From: Rhodanobacter sp. MP7CTX1
Lineage (GTDB): Bacteria > Pseudomonadota > Gammaproteobacteria > Xanthomonadales > Rhodanobacteraceae
Assembly: GCF_014205795.1 (NCBI RefSeq)
Contig: NZ_JACHCN010000006.1
Span: 124,001 to 188,000, forward strand
Reading direction: 5' to 3'
Length of the DNA: 64,000 bases
Below are positions 25,098 through 34,018 of this stretch, in pieces. The position numbers and the translations under genes are program-made. The notes below the pieces were generated by a model, which searched no databases, had not been told where the DNA came from, and saw nothing but the letters and a program-made list of their open reading frames with translations. How positions within the stretch are numbered: the stretch's first letter is position 1; each line of letters opens with the position of its first letter.

Positions 25098-25712
25098 ATG
25101 CACACCCGCTCCGATGAGTTTGAAAGTGCGACAGCCTCGCTTGCCGCGGATGGCTGGTGCGTCATCCAAGGTCTCATGTCCCCGGCAGAGACGCTCGCGT
25201 TGACGAATGAATGTCTGGCGATGCACGACGCGCAACAACTGAAGCCAGCGCGGGTCGGAGCCGATCGTGACCAAACGCTGCTGCGCGGCGACAGCACGCA
25301 TTGGTTTGAATCCGATGCGCTGAGTGCACCGCAACAGGCGTTCGCCGATCGCATCGACACGCTGCGGATCGAGCTCAGTCGCTCGCTGATGCTCGGCCTC
25401 GTGGATAGCGAATCGCATTACGCGGTATATCAGCCCGGCGCCGGTTACGCGCGTCATCTCGATCAGTTGCGCAACAACGATGCGCGCGTGGTTTCCGCCG
25501 TGTTCTATCTCAACGATGCATGGCAGGAAGCGCAAGGCGGCGCGCTGCGACTGCACCTAGCCGATCACTCGCATCGCGATATCTATCCACATGCCGGCAC
25601 GCTGCTGCTGTTTCTCTCGGCGCAATTCGAACACGAGGTGTTGCCGGCCACGAGAGATCGCATGAGCATCGCGTGCTGGATGCGGCAACGGGCAATCGGC
25701 GCGACTTGCTGA
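25098..25712 (+). CDS. 2-oxoglutarate-Fe(II) dioxygenase (prolyl-hydroxylase-like)
   Basis: A 204-residue 2OG-Fe(II) oxygenase of the 2OG-FeII_Oxy_3 type. The iron ligands are H120-x-D122 (GYARHLDQL) and a distal His at 179 (AQFEHEVLPATRDR), with a following arginine for 2-oxoglutarate binding. The segment RVVSAVFYLNDAWQEAQGGALRLH is the usual core strand pair. It is cytoplasmic with no signal. AGG lies 7 bases before the chosen ATG; the frame extends upstream but with unlikely composition. A hydroxylase of a protein or small molecule is expected. It is convergent with the GH92 gene. Confidence 0.87.
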   Translation: MHTRSDEFESATASLAADGWCVIQGLMSPAETLALTNECLAMHDAQQLKPARVGADRDQTLLRGDSTHWFESDALSAPQQAFADRIDTLRIELSRSLMLGLVDSESHYAVYQPGAGYARHLDQLRNNDARVVSAVFYLNDAWQEAQGGALRLHLADHSHRDIYPHAGTLLLFLSAQFEHEVLPATRDRMSIACWMRQRAIGATC

Positions 25713-25800
25713 AATGGGTGACCGGCGCGGCAGCCGACGGGATCCGGTTTCGCGCCCGGACGCTGCTGCCAGCATCCGGGCCCATCGATAACTCCAGGTG

Positions 25801-28800
25801 CTACTTCGCTGGCGGCGCGGGTCCGATAAGCTCGATTTCCGCCAGGGCTCTCGCAGCTCCGCCCACAGCTTGCACAAACGTCAGCTGGTAATACGCATAG
25901 CTACCAGGCTCGCGCACACCAAATGCCCGCGTCTGGCGAGGCCACGGGAAGCTCTCGTTCTGACGCGTATCCAGCGTGCGCCAATGCTTGTTGTCGGTGG
26001 ATGCCTGCAACTGCCAGCCGGACGGCGCTGCTGCGCTGGCGCCAGAGGTCAGCGTGAGCATATCCACGCGCCGTGGCTGCGGGAAATGCCAGCTCACGGT
26101 GGATGGCGCCGCGGGCAGCGTGGCTTCGGTGTTGCTGTCGTTGTCGAACAGAGCAGCCAGCTGCGGGATCACCGGGGTGCTGGTGGTTTCGCCCTGCGCT
26201 GCATCGGTGATGTCGCGCAGCGGCTGCGGCTTGCCCTGACTGCTGAGCGACGGCGGCAGCGCGGCCTCATCGCTCGCCCAGTGGGAAGGCTTCGGAACCA
26301 TCACGAATGCCAGATTGGCACCCTGCGCCAGCAGCACATGTGGCAGGGTCAGCTTGTTCCATGGCTGGCCATTCACACGCAGGCTCTGCACGTAGCGGTT
26401 GGTATCACTGACCGCGGATGCATCAATCACGATGTGCTTGCCGTTCTCCAAGCGGATGTCCATGTGCGGAAAGTAAGGCGCGCCGATCACATATTCGGGC
26501 GTGCCCATGCGCAAGGGATAGAAGCCGGCGGCGCTGAACACATACCAGGCGGACATCTCACCGTTGTCCTCGTCGCCAAGATAGCCTTGGCCAATCTCGC
26601 TGCCGACATAGAGGCGCGACAGTACGTCGCGTACTTTGTCTTGCGTCTTCCACGGCTGGCCGGCGTAGTCGTACATGTAGATGATGTGGTGCGAGGGCTG
26701 GTTGCTATGGCCGTATTGGCCCATGCGCACATCACGCGCCTCGAGCATCTCGTGGATCGCTTCACCGTAGCTGCCGACATGAAAGTTGCCCGGCGTGGCG
26801 AAGAACGCATCGAGCTTCGACGCAAGGCCGGCGCGGCCACCGTACAGCGCGGCGAGGCCTGCACCGTCCTGTGGCGCGTGGAAGGCCATGTTCCAGGCAT
26901 CGGTCTCGGTGTAGTCGCCGCCCCAGCGCAATGGGTCGAACGTGGCCTTGTCGTAGCGCCAGTGACCGGCGGCATCACGACCAACGAAGAAGCCGACTGC
27001 TGGATCGAACAGGTTGATGTAGCTTAGCCCGCGATTGCGGTAGTAGCGTGCATCGTCGGCGTAGTACGCAGCATACGGATCGTCCACTGCCGGTCGCGCA
27101 GCCAGCGCGCCGGCCAGGTTGCCGATCGCGAAGTCATTGATATAGCCGTCCATCGACCACGACAGTCCCTCATCGATGCCAGTGTCGGTATAGCCGTTGA
27201 AGATCGAACGCTGCAGCCCCTTGCGGCCCGTGCCCTGCAGCGGGCTAACCACGGAAGCGTCTTTCAGCGCCGACTGATAGAACGAACGCACGTCGAAATT
27301 GTGCACGCCTTTCAGCCACGCATCGGCGAACGCCACGTCGGCGCTGGTGCCGACCATCAGGTCGGCGAAACCGGGTGATGACCAGCGCGCGATCCAGCCG
27401 CCATCGCGATACTGCTGCACGAAGCCGTCGATCATCTCGCCAGCCTGGGTCGGCATGAGCAGCGTGTAGGCCGGCCACGCCGTGCGGTAGGTGTCCCAGA
27501 AACCGTTGTTGACGAACACCTTGCCGTCGACGATGCGTGCGCCGGACTGGGTGGGTGTGTCGGCGCCGGTCGGTGCGGAGAATGGGCTGGCGTAGCGATA
27601 GACGGGCTGCGCTACCGTGCCGGTGTTTTCGTAAGCTTCGTTCGGATAGAGAAACATCCGGTAGAGATTGGAATACAGCGTGGTCAGCTCATCGCGACTG
27701 GCGCCGTGCACGCTGACCATGCCAAGCAGCGCATTCCAGTGCTGCTGCGCACGTTCGTGCACTTCATCGAAGCTGTCGCCCGGCGCGATCTCCAGCGCCA
27801 GATTGTGCCGGGCCTGATCGACGCTGATCAGCGAGGTGGCAATGCGCAGGTTCACCGTCTTCTGCGTGCGGGTGTCGAAGCCGAGCCACGCGGCGACATG
27901 GTCGCGCCCTGCACCGGTGAGCTGGCCGCTGTGCTGTATCGGTTGATCGACCGAGCCATAGAAGAACAATCGCGTCGCGCCGGCGGACAACCGACTCTTC
28001 ACATCCGAATAGCCGCTGAAGCTTCGCGACGCAGGGTCGAGCGTGATGCCGCCGTGGTCGTTGATGTTGTCGAACACCAGCTGCGCCTGCGGCCCGACGA
28101 AGGTGAAACGGAACATCGCCGCGTGGTCGGTCGGTGTCATCTCGGTGACGAGGCCGTTGTCGAACGCGACGCGATAGCCGTCAGCGCGGGCCGTCTCATG
28201 GTCATGGCTGAAGCTGAGTGAGCGCGCCGCGCGGTCGAGCAGCGGCACGCCATCGGGCTGCGCCTCCGGCATCAACTGCAGGGTCTGGCGATCACCCATC
28301 CAGGGGCTCGGTTCGTGCGACAGCGCGAACGCCTGCAGGCGAGGCCGATTGTCCGCACCGTTGTGCGCCTGGTACTGGTAGAGCCAGTTGCCGCTGGCAT
28401 CGGTTACCGGCGTCCAGAAATTGAAGCCGTGCGGCAATGCCGTCGCGGGAAACGTATTGCCGCGGGAGAAATCGGCGTTCGCATTGCTGCCGCGCCGCGT
28501 GTCCACGAAGTCGGCTGGTTGCCGCCGTGTATCGGGCGCCTCGGCGCCGATGCGGATGTCATCGATGTAGCCTTCGAACGCGGCACCCGGCCCGTCGTGG
28601 TCAAGCACAATCTGGCGGATGTGCCGCCCCGCCGCCACGCGGCCAACGTCGATCGATACGACGTTCCACTGGTTCGGATAAAGCGTACGGCCGTCACCCT
28701 GCGCGCGCGCCGTGGCACCCATGCGGTGCTGATCGAGCGCACCGCGTGTCGACAGCCGGCTGCCGTCGTCGAGCACCAGGTCCACCACCACGTAGTTCGC

Positions 28801-29196
28801 CGGGTTACGCAGATCGTCTTCCACGCGCTGGGGAAAGATCACATAGGAAAGCTGGGTGTCGGCCCGCACCGGCAGATCGACATCGAACAGGCGCAGCTGC
28901 TGGCTGCCATCGGCCCGACCCCGGTAGTGCAGCGAATGCAGGCCGCTGAAGCCGACGTCGGGCTTGGCGTTGAGCGCTGCCGCCTTGCCCGGGCCCCCAT
29001 CGATCTGCGCCGTAAACGCGGCACTGGCCGGTACCGCCGACGGCGTAGGTTCATCGGCTTCGAACGAGGTCTGGAAGACGCCCGGATTTGGCTGGGTCAG
29101 CGGCTCGCCACGCAGCTTGGTTGCGCTGCCGCCGAGCGCCCCGACCATCCCCGCTGCGCACAGCCACAAGGTGCGGCTCCATGGCGATGCCTTCAT
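25801..29196 (-). CDS. GH92-family alpha-mannosidase-like enzyme with Gln at the general-acid position
   Basis: An exported glycoside hydrolase of 1,131 residues. After a signal peptide, residues about 40-240 form a carbohydrate-binding-like beta domain, and the GH92 N-domain begins at VDTRRGSNANADFSRGNTFPA. Core motifs include VNNGFWDTYRTAWPAYTLLMP, SHHIIYMYDYAGQPWKTQ and GDEDNGEMSAWYVFSAAGFYPL. A discoidin-like domain (about 990-1125) ends the chain. Studied members are calcium-dependent exo-mannosidases. The motif usually read as NEPSHH is NQPSHH here (Q833), replacing the presumed general acid. AGAGGA supports the ATG at 29196. It stands alone with a possible LacI-type operator upstream. 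Confidence 0.92.
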   Translation of the reverse strand: MKASPWSRTLWLCAAGMVGALGGSATKLRGEPLTQPNPGVFQTSFEADEPTPSAVPASAAFTAQIDGGPGKAAALNAKPDVGFSGLHSLHYRGRADGSQQLRLFDVDLPVRADTQLSYVIFPQRVEDDLRNPANYVVVDLVLDDGSRLSTRGALDQHRMGATARAQGDGRTLYPNQWNVVSIDVGRVAAGRHIRQIVLDHDGPGAAFEGYIDDIRIGAEAPDTRRQPADFVDTRRGSNANADFSRGNTFPATALPHGFNFWTPVTDASGNWLYQYQAHNGADNRPRLQAFALSHEPSPWMGDRQTLQLMPEAQPDGVPLLDRAARSLSFSHDHETARADGYRVAFDNGLVTEMTPTDHAAMFRFTFVGPQAQLVFDNINDHGGITLDPASRSFSGYSDVKSRLSAGATRLFFYGSVDQPIQHSGQLTGAGRDHVAAWLGFDTRTQKTVNLRIATSLISVDQARHNLALEIAPGDSFDEVHERAQQHWNALLGMVSVHGASRDELTTLYSNLYRMFLYPNEAYENTGTVAQPVYRYASPFSAPTGADTPTQSGARIVDGKVFVNNGFWDTYRTAWPAYTLLMPTQAGEMIDGFVQQYRDGGWIARWSSPGFADLMVGTSADVAFADAWLKGVHNFDVRSFYQSALKDASVVSPLQGTGRKGLQRSIFNGYTDTGIDEGLSWSMDGYINDFAIGNLAGALAARPAVDDPYAAYYADDARYYRNRGLSYINLFDPAVGFFVGRDAAGHWRYDKATFDPLRWGGDYTETDAWNMAFHAPQDGAGLAALYGGRAGLASKLDAFFATPGNFHVGSYGEAIHEMLEARDVRMGQYGHSNQPSHHIIYMYDYAGQPWKTQDKVRDVLSRLYVGSEIGQGYLGDEDNGEMSAWYVFSAAGFYPLRMGTPEYVIGAPYFPHMDIRLENGKHIVIDASAVSDTNRYVQSLRVNGQPWNKLTLPHVLLAQGANLAFVMVPKPSHWASDEAALPPSLSSQGKPQPLRDITDAAQGETTSTPVIPQLAALFDNDSNTEATLPAAPSTVSWHFPQPRRVDMLTLTSGASAAAPSGWQLQASTDNKHWRTLDTRQNESFPWPRQTRAFGVREPGSYAYYQLTFVQAVGGAARALAEIELIGPAPPAK

Positions 29197-29353
29197 ACCG
29201 AATCCTCTGAACTGTGCGAAAACAGCGGCCATACCCGTGACGCCATGGGTACCGTGAGAGCTGGCACCAATGGCGTATCGCCACGAATCGACCGGAAAGT
29301 CCGGGTGCTGCCATACCCGTAAGTGCTACGGAATGACACGCGGAACAATCCGA

Positions 29354-29369
29354 TTTGAATCGATCTAAA
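29354..29369. promoter_or_regulatory. Candidate LacI-type operator upstream of GH92 gene
   Basis: TTTGAATCGATCTAAA is symmetric at 12 of 16 positions around a central ATCGAT, the shape of LacI-family operators with a central CG. It lies about 160 bases upstream of the GH92 start, in an AT-rich patch. No LacI gene is in the window, so this is a weak inference. Confidence 0.25.
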
Positions 29370-29407
29370 TTTGCTGTGTCAAGCCGTGCTGCAGCAACTT
29401 CCGCACT

Positions 29408-30316
29408 TCAGTCGACGTCGAGCACACCGTGCATGAGGGATACACAGGCGCCGCCCACCTGTGCCGTGATCACTCCGCCCGCCTTTTGTGCCGTGAGTTT
29501 CAGCTGGCTGGGTCGGCCCATCTCGACGCCCTGGGTCACCTCGAAGTGGAATTGGCCATCGGTCGCCGGATCCAGGCTCGCCAGCAGTCCGGCCAGCGCG
29601 GCGTTGGCGCTGCCGGTTGCCGCGTCTTCGGCCGCTCCCAGCAGCGGGCAGAAGGTGCGCGCACGTAGGCGCGCGTTGGTCGCCGATGCTACCCGTGCGT
29701 AGACATACATCCCGCGCGCCGGGTGTTTTTCCAGCAGCGTACAACTGGCGTCGGCGTCCAGGCGAATGCGCCCCAGCGCTTCCACGTCGGTGAGTTCCAC
29801 CATCACGAAAGGCAGCCCAACCGAAGCTTCGCGGGGCGCATGCCGGTCGAGCAGGACATCGGCCGGATCCAGTCGCAGGCATGCAGCGATCGCCGCAACT
29901 TCGAACGTCTCACCCAAACGCAACGGTTCGGGCGCGGTGAGAGTGGCGCCCTTCACCACGCCCTGTTCCCTCTGGATGGACACCGGCACAATGCCGGCCA
30001 ACTCTTCGAACAAGGCAGTGTCACCGATGCGTCGGCCGAACACCTCGCCCATGCGCGCCAGTACAAACGCCGTGCCGACGTTGGGATGGCCAGCAAAAGG
30101 CACCTCGCCGGCCGTGGTGAAAATGCGCACGCGTGCGGTATGGGCCCGATCGTCCGGCGGCAACACGAAGGTAGTCTCCGCGAAGTTGAACTCGCGCGTG
30201 ATCGCGAGCATCTGCGCGGTCGTCAGCCCTTCGCTGTCGAGCACGACCGCGAGTTGATTGCCACCGTGCGGATGTTGGGTGAAGACGTCGGCAACGACAT
30301 AGCGACGGGACGGCAT
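29408..30316 (-). CDS. PhzF-family isomerase
   Basis: A 302-residue protein of the PhzF/diaminopimelate-epimerase fold, which in phenazine producers isomerises a dihydroxyanthranilate intermediate; most homologues have unknown substrates. The N-terminal signature YVVADVFTQHPHGGNQLAVVLD and the catalytic-loop EFNFAETTFVLPP contain the glutamate (about residue 45) used as acid/base in PhzF. GHPNVGTAFVLA and the C-terminal FCPLLGAAEDAATGSANAALAGLLA repeat the half-motif. AGGAG precedes the ATG at 30316. No phenazine genes are nearby, so a generic isomerase or epimerase role is likelier. It follows the YheT gene by 64 bases. Confidence 0.9.
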   Translation of the reverse strand: MPSRRYVVADVFTQHPHGGNQLAVVLDSEGLTTAQMLAITREFNFAETTFVLPPDDRAHTARVRIFTTAGEVPFAGHPNVGTAFVLARMGEVFGRRIGDTALFEELAGIVPVSIQREQGVVKGATLTAPEPLRLGETFEVAAIAACLRLDPADVLLDRHAPREASVGLPFVMVELTDVEALGRIRLDADASCTLLEKHPARGMYVYARVASATNARLRARTFCPLLGAAEDAATGSANAALAGLLASLDPATDGQFHFEVTQGVEMGRPSQLKLTAQKAGGVITAQVGGACVSLMHGVLDVD

Positions 30317-30380
30317 GAGCGTTCTCCTGGATGACGGAAGCACCAATGGGTAGCCCGGATCGCAGGCGCCCCGTGACCGG

Positions 30381-31406
30381 TCAACCGGTCTGTCGTTCGG
30401 CTGACTGGTCGGCGATCGCGTTGAAGCGCTGGGCGATGTAATCGTCGGTGAAGCTGGTCATGCCGTAGCCGCGAATGAAACCGCAATGGCCGCCGTGATC
30501 GGCAATGTCGAGCTCCACGTTGGCGGGTACCCGCAGACGCTCGAACGCGTTGACCGGAATCACCGGATCGTCGCGCGCGGTCAGGATGGTAGCGGGGATC
30601 TGCATGGCCATCAGCGCGTCATCAGCCACCGAATAGCCGTCCAGGTATTGTTGCAGTGTCTTGAAGTCGGTATGCCGCAGCACCATCGCCTCGGTGAGCC
30701 CACGCAGGTTCTGCTTCAGCTCGGTCAGCTCGAAATACTCGTGCTGCGGAAACGCCGCCTGCTTGGCCTGCAGCGAGCGACGCCACTTGTGCATGAAGTA
30801 GGCCTGGTAGAACCAGGGCGCCGATTCTTCCAGCGAGAACAGTCCCTCACCGGGATCGATGATCGGGCACACCGCCAGCACGTAGCTCAGCGGAATCCCG
30901 ACGCGCGAGGTCTGCAACGCGGCACGCAATGCGAAGTTGCCGCCCAGCGAAAAACCGGCCACGGCCATCGGGCGTGCCGGCCAGCGTTGCGCGATGTCGC
31001 CCAACGCATGGATCACTTCGTCGATACGGCAAGAATGGAACAGCGCCTCGTTGAGCGAATGACTGTCGCCGTGATCGCGGAAATTCAGCCGGAAGATGTC
31101 CCAGCCATCGGCGAGCAGGCGGCTGCCGGTCTGCAAGACATAGGTGGAATCGACGCTGCCTTCCCAACCATGAAACAGCACGGCAAGGCCGCGCGCCTTC
31201 GGCTGCACGGCCTGCGCGGTGTACGCGCCGGTGAGCCGCACCCCACCACCGCCGTCGACCACCACGGCCTCGGCGCCTTCCAGTACTCTCTGGGCCGCGC
31301 GTGGCAACAACATGCGACGCACGCCGCTGGAGGAGAGCATGGTCTGAATATGGCCGCTACGCAGCGGCCATGGTGGGTGGAAGTCGACCCCGCGCAGCAG
31401 ACTCAT
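30381..31406 (-). CDS. YheT-family alpha/beta hydrolase
   Basis: A 341-residue hydrolase of the YheT/ABHD1-3 group (COG0429), esterases or lipases acting on phospholipid or acyl substrates. The N-terminus FHPPWPLRSGHIQTML is the family signature. The oxyanion strand LAVLFHGWEGSVDSTY follows, and the nucleophile elbow GFSLGG gives Ser153. ARDDPVIP supplies the aspartate and DHGGHCGFI the histidine. It starts within the stop codon of the acyltransferase gene (four-base overlap), so the two are coupled, fitting a shared role in lipid remodelling (inference). Confidence 0.9.
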   Translation of the reverse strand: MSLLRGVDFHPPWPLRSGHIQTMLSSSGVRRMLLPRAAQRVLEGAEAVVVDGGGGVRLTGAYTAQAVQPKARGLAVLFHGWEGSVDSTYVLQTGSRLLADGWDIFRLNFRDHGDSHSLNEALFHSCRIDEVIHALGDIAQRWPARPMAVAGFSLGGNFALRAALQTSRVGIPLSYVLAVCPIIDPGEGLFSLEESAPWFYQAYFMHKWRRSLQAKQAAFPQHEYFELTELKQNLRGLTEAMVLRHTDFKTLQQYLDGYSVADDALMAMQIPATILTARDDPVIPVNAFERLRVPANVELDIADHGGHCGFIRGYGMTSFTDDYIAQRFNAIADQSAERQTG

Positions 31407-32218
31407 GCGACAGCTTCACTCACCGTCGAGTCGCCCAGTGCGGCGGCAATGCGCTCGCGCGACTGCTCGGCCATGCGTCGACGCGCATCCGGTGCGGCCG
31501 GTACCGGCGTGAGGAAATGCACTTCGGCATCCATCGGCGCGCCGCCAAGCAGCCGCAGGATGTTTTGCGCGAAGCTTTCGTCTTCGCGGAAACCCGCGTC
31601 GATGATTCGTTGGCCGTCACGCGCAAAGCGCAGTGCGACCGGCTGCACCGGTACGTCGGCATCCAGCGCCGCCTGGAAGATGCGCGCGTGAAACACCTTG
31701 AGTACGCCGTTGTAGCCGGTGCCGCCTTCCGGGAACACGGCCACCGAACGCTTGGATCTCAGTCGCTCGACCATGACCTGCATCACCGTGGACAGCGAGT
31801 GGTTGCTACCGCGCCGATGAAAGATCGTGCCACCGTTGGCGGCCAGCCAGCCGACCAGTGGCCAGCTGGCGATCTCCGCCTTGGCCACGAAACAGGCCGC
31901 GCGCTGGCTATGCAGCAATTCGATATCGGTCCACGAGGTGTGATTGGCGACGAACAACACCGGATCGGGCAGCGGCTGGCCGATCCGCACCGAACGCAGG
32001 CCGAAGATGCGCAACAAGGTGGTTGACCACCAGCGGATCATCCGGTGCACGGTCGGCTCACGGCCATCCTTCATCACCGCGTGCTGGTTCCAGCTGAGCA
32101 CCAGCGAGCACAGCAGGATGCCCAGCACGATATGCAGCAACAACAGAGGAACGCGCCAGAGATAGCGCAGCGGGCGTAACGGGTCGTGCTCGGTGGCGAT
32201 GATGGTGTCGTTGCTCAT
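31403..32218 (-). CDS. Lysophospholipid/1-acylglycerol-3-phosphate acyltransferase (PlsC family)
   Basis: A 271-residue membrane-associated acyltransferase expected to add an acyl chain to lysophosphatidic acid or another lysolipid. One strong N-terminal membrane helix (about 20-42) precedes the catalytic H93-x4-D98 motif (NHTSWTD), followed by FVAKAEIASWPLVGWLAANGGTIFHRRG and the FPEGGTG substrate motif near 161-167. Part of a two-gene overlapping operon with the YheT-like hydrolase. Which acyl acceptor is used cannot be told; ornithine-lipid OlsA-type enzymes share these motifs. Confidence 0.9.
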   Translation of the reverse strand: MSNDTIIATEHDPLRPLRYLWRVPLLLLHIVLGILLCSLVLSWNQHAVMKDGREPTVHRMIRWWSTTLLRIFGLRSVRIGQPLPDPVLFVANHTSWTDIELLHSQRAACFVAKAEIASWPLVGWLAANGGTIFHRRGSNHSLSTVMQVMVERLRSKRSVAVFPEGGTGYNGVLKVFHARIFQAALDADVPVQPVALRFARDGQRIIDAGFREDESFAQNILRLLGGAPMDAEVHFLTPVPAAPDARRRMAEQSRERIAAALGDSTVSEAVA

Positions 32219-32319
32219 TAGTCGATTAGTTTAGCGTTACTTGGCATGGACGCCATGCGCTGGCGTTTGGTGTTCAAGGCACTGGAGCTCTCAGGCAGCC
32301 GAGCGGAAAGCCGGTACTC

Positions 32320-32796
32320 TCATTTCTCCAGCTGTGTGAGCGGCAGCGACGGCGAGCGTTTCACCGTGCGCAGCACGAAACTCGAATTGACATCGGCAAC
32401 GCCCGCGGCATTCAACAGATGGTCGAGCAGAAAGCGCGAAAAGTCCTTGAGGTCGGCCACATGGACGTGCAGCAGATAATCCATGTCGCCGGTCAACGCG
32501 TGACAGGCCACTACCTCGTCCCAGCCGTTGACGTGCTCGACGAAACGCTCGATCGCTTCCGCTTCGTGCTTGCTCAGCTGCACCCGCACGAACGCCTGAA
32601 GACCCAGGCCGACGGCTTGGGGATCGATCTGCGCGGCGTAGCCGGTGATGACCTTGTCCGCCTCCAGCCGCTGCAGCCGACGCAGGCACGCCGACGGCGA
32701 CAGGCTGACCCGCTCGGCCAGCTCGGCATTGGTGATGCGGCCTTCGCTCTGCAATACGCCAAGCATGCGCAGGTCGGTACGGTCCAGCGTGGTCAC
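32320..32796 (-). CDS. Lrp/AsnC-family transcriptional regulator, probable PhhR-like control of phhA
   Basis: A regulator of about 158 residues with an N-terminal winged HTH (LDRTDLRMLGVLQSEGRITNAELAERVSLSPSACLRRLQRLE) and a C-terminal amino-acid-binding RAM domain (residues 65-145, with GDMDYLLHVHVADL). It is divergent from phenylalanine hydroxylase with 140 bases between, so aromatic-amino-acid-responsive control of that gene and of itself is likely. AGAGAGG lies 4 bases before a TTG at 32802 and 10 before the GTG at 32796. I prefer the GTG, which gives the usual M-x-LDRTD beginning. The effector is inferred from context only. Confidence 0.9.
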   Translation of the reverse strand: MTTLDRTDLRMLGVLQSEGRITNAELAERVSLSPSACLRRLQRLEADKVITGYAAQIDPQAVGLGLQAFVRVQLSKHEAEAIERFVEHVNGWDEVVACHALTGDMDYLLHVHVADLKDFSRFLLDHLLNAAGVADVNSSFVLRTVKRSPSLPLTQLEK

Positions 32797-32827
32797 GCGC
32801 AAGATACCTCTCTCAAGACACCATTAT

Positions 32828-32870
32828 CCGCAATAAAAGTGCATCCATAGGCCAACTTACCGCAACAAAA
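32828..32870. promoter_or_regulatory. Direct repeat CCGCAAyAAAA between lrp-type gene and phhA
   Basis: CCGCAATAAAA (32828-32838) and CCGCAACAAAA (32860-32870) are repeated at a distance of 32 bases, about three helical turns. They lie 25 bases from the regulator start and 67 bases before phhA. Placement on one DNA face suits an Lrp-type octamer or dimer pair. Regulatory function is inferred. Confidence 0.35.
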
Positions 32871-32936
32871 CAATCTTCGTGTGCTGGATCAGCCGTATGC
32901 TGTTGTTCTATACCCGAAGCCACACCGGAGTACGCC

Positions 32937-33824
32937 ATGGATACCCCCCGCAAAGTCGAACACCAGCAGACCGATCGCGGTTACGTGCCGGTTTACGCCA
33001 CCGGTGTGGTCGAGCAGCCATGGGCAAGCTATTCGCGTACCGACCACGAGGTGTGGGACACGTTGTTCAAGCGCCAGCGCGAGATGCTGCCCGGGCGCGC
33101 GTGCAAGGAGTTCATGGCGGGCGTCGAACGCTTCGGCCTGGGCGACGGCGGCATTCCGAAATTCGCCGACCTCAACAAGGTGCTCGGCGCCACCACCGGG
33201 TGGGAAGTCGTTGCCGTGGAAGGCCTGCTGCCGGACGACGTGTTTTTTGATCACCTCGCCCATCGCCGCTTCCCGGTCAGCTGGTGGATCCGAAAGCCGG
33301 ACCAGCTCGATTACCTCAGCGAACCGGACCTGTTCCACGACCTGTTCGGCCATGTGCCGCTGCTGCTCAATCCGATCTTTGCCGACTACATGCAGGCCTA
33401 CGGCCGCGGCGGCATGAAGGCATTCGCGATTGGCCCCGAAGCGCTGATGAACCTCACGCGGCTGTACTGGTACACGGTGGAGTTCGGCCTGATCAACACC
33501 GACGAAGGCATGCGCATCTACGGCGCCGGCATCGTCAGCTCCAAGGGCGAATCGATCTACTCGCTGGATTCTCCTGCGCCGAACCGCATCGGTTTCGGCC
33601 TCGAGCGCGTGATGAGCACGCGCTACCGCATCGACACTTATCAGCAGACCTACTTTGTCATCGACAGCTTCGAGCAATTGTTCGAGGCGACCCATCCGGA
33701 CTTCACCCCGATCTACACGAAGCTGCACGAATTACCCGCACACGCTGCTGGCGACGTGCTCGACGACGATCGCGTGTTCACTCGCGGCACGCGCGAGGGT
33801 TGGGCGACCAACGCGGATACCTGA
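32937..33824 (+). CDS. phhA: Phenylalanine 4-monooxygenase
   Basis: A 295-residue monomeric bacterial phenylalanine hydroxylase converting phenylalanine to tyrosine with O2, non-haem iron and a tetrahydropterin. The iron-binding residues are H134 and H139 (FHDLFGHV) and E182 (YWYTVEFGL). GYVPVYATGVVEQPWASYSRTDHEVWDTLFKRQ at the start and SFEQLFEAT near the end agree with the family. Length and start fit. No pterin dehydratase gene (phhB) lies beside it in this window. A strong hairpin terminator follows at once. Control by the divergent Lrp-type gene is likely. Confidence 0.96.
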   Translation: MDTPRKVEHQQTDRGYVPVYATGVVEQPWASYSRTDHEVWDTLFKRQREMLPGRACKEFMAGVERFGLGDGGIPKFADLNKVLGATTGWEVVAVEGLLPDDVFFDHLAHRRFPVSWWIRKPDQLDYLSEPDLFHDLFGHVPLLLNPIFADYMQAYGRGGMKAFAIGPEALMNLTRLYWYTVEFGLINTDEGMRIYGAGIVSSKGESIYSLDSPAPNRIGFGLERVMSTRYRIDTYQQTYFVIDSFEQLFEATHPDFTPIYTKLHELPAHAAGDVLDDDRVFTRGTREGWATNADT

Positions 33825-33849
33825 GCACCCTGCTTCCCGTCGATGGACT

Positions 33850-33880
33850 AGGGCCGGCTAATCAGCCGGCCCTTTTTATT
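33850..33880 (+). terminator. Rho-independent terminator of phhA
   Basis: Perfect ten-base arms AGGGCCGGCT and AGCCGGCCCT around a four-base loop (AATC) are followed by a T-rich tract (CCTTTTTATT). It begins 25 bases after the phhA stop codon. A textbook intrinsic terminator. Confidence 0.93.
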
Positions 33881-34018
33881 GGGCACGCCGTCGAGATTCA
33901 TTCGACCCGCGATCATTCGTGTCATGCAGTCGTCGGACAACAACTGCAAAGCGGCAGCCGGGCCTCTTGCTTAATGCGTTCAGGGAAGACCTGTCGGTGG
34001 CCGCACCAAGCCAGGGTT

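Noticed and set aside
29408..30316. PhzF-like gene taken as evidence of phenazine synthesis
   Set aside because: No other phz gene is in the window, and PhzF-fold isomerases are widespread without phenazines.
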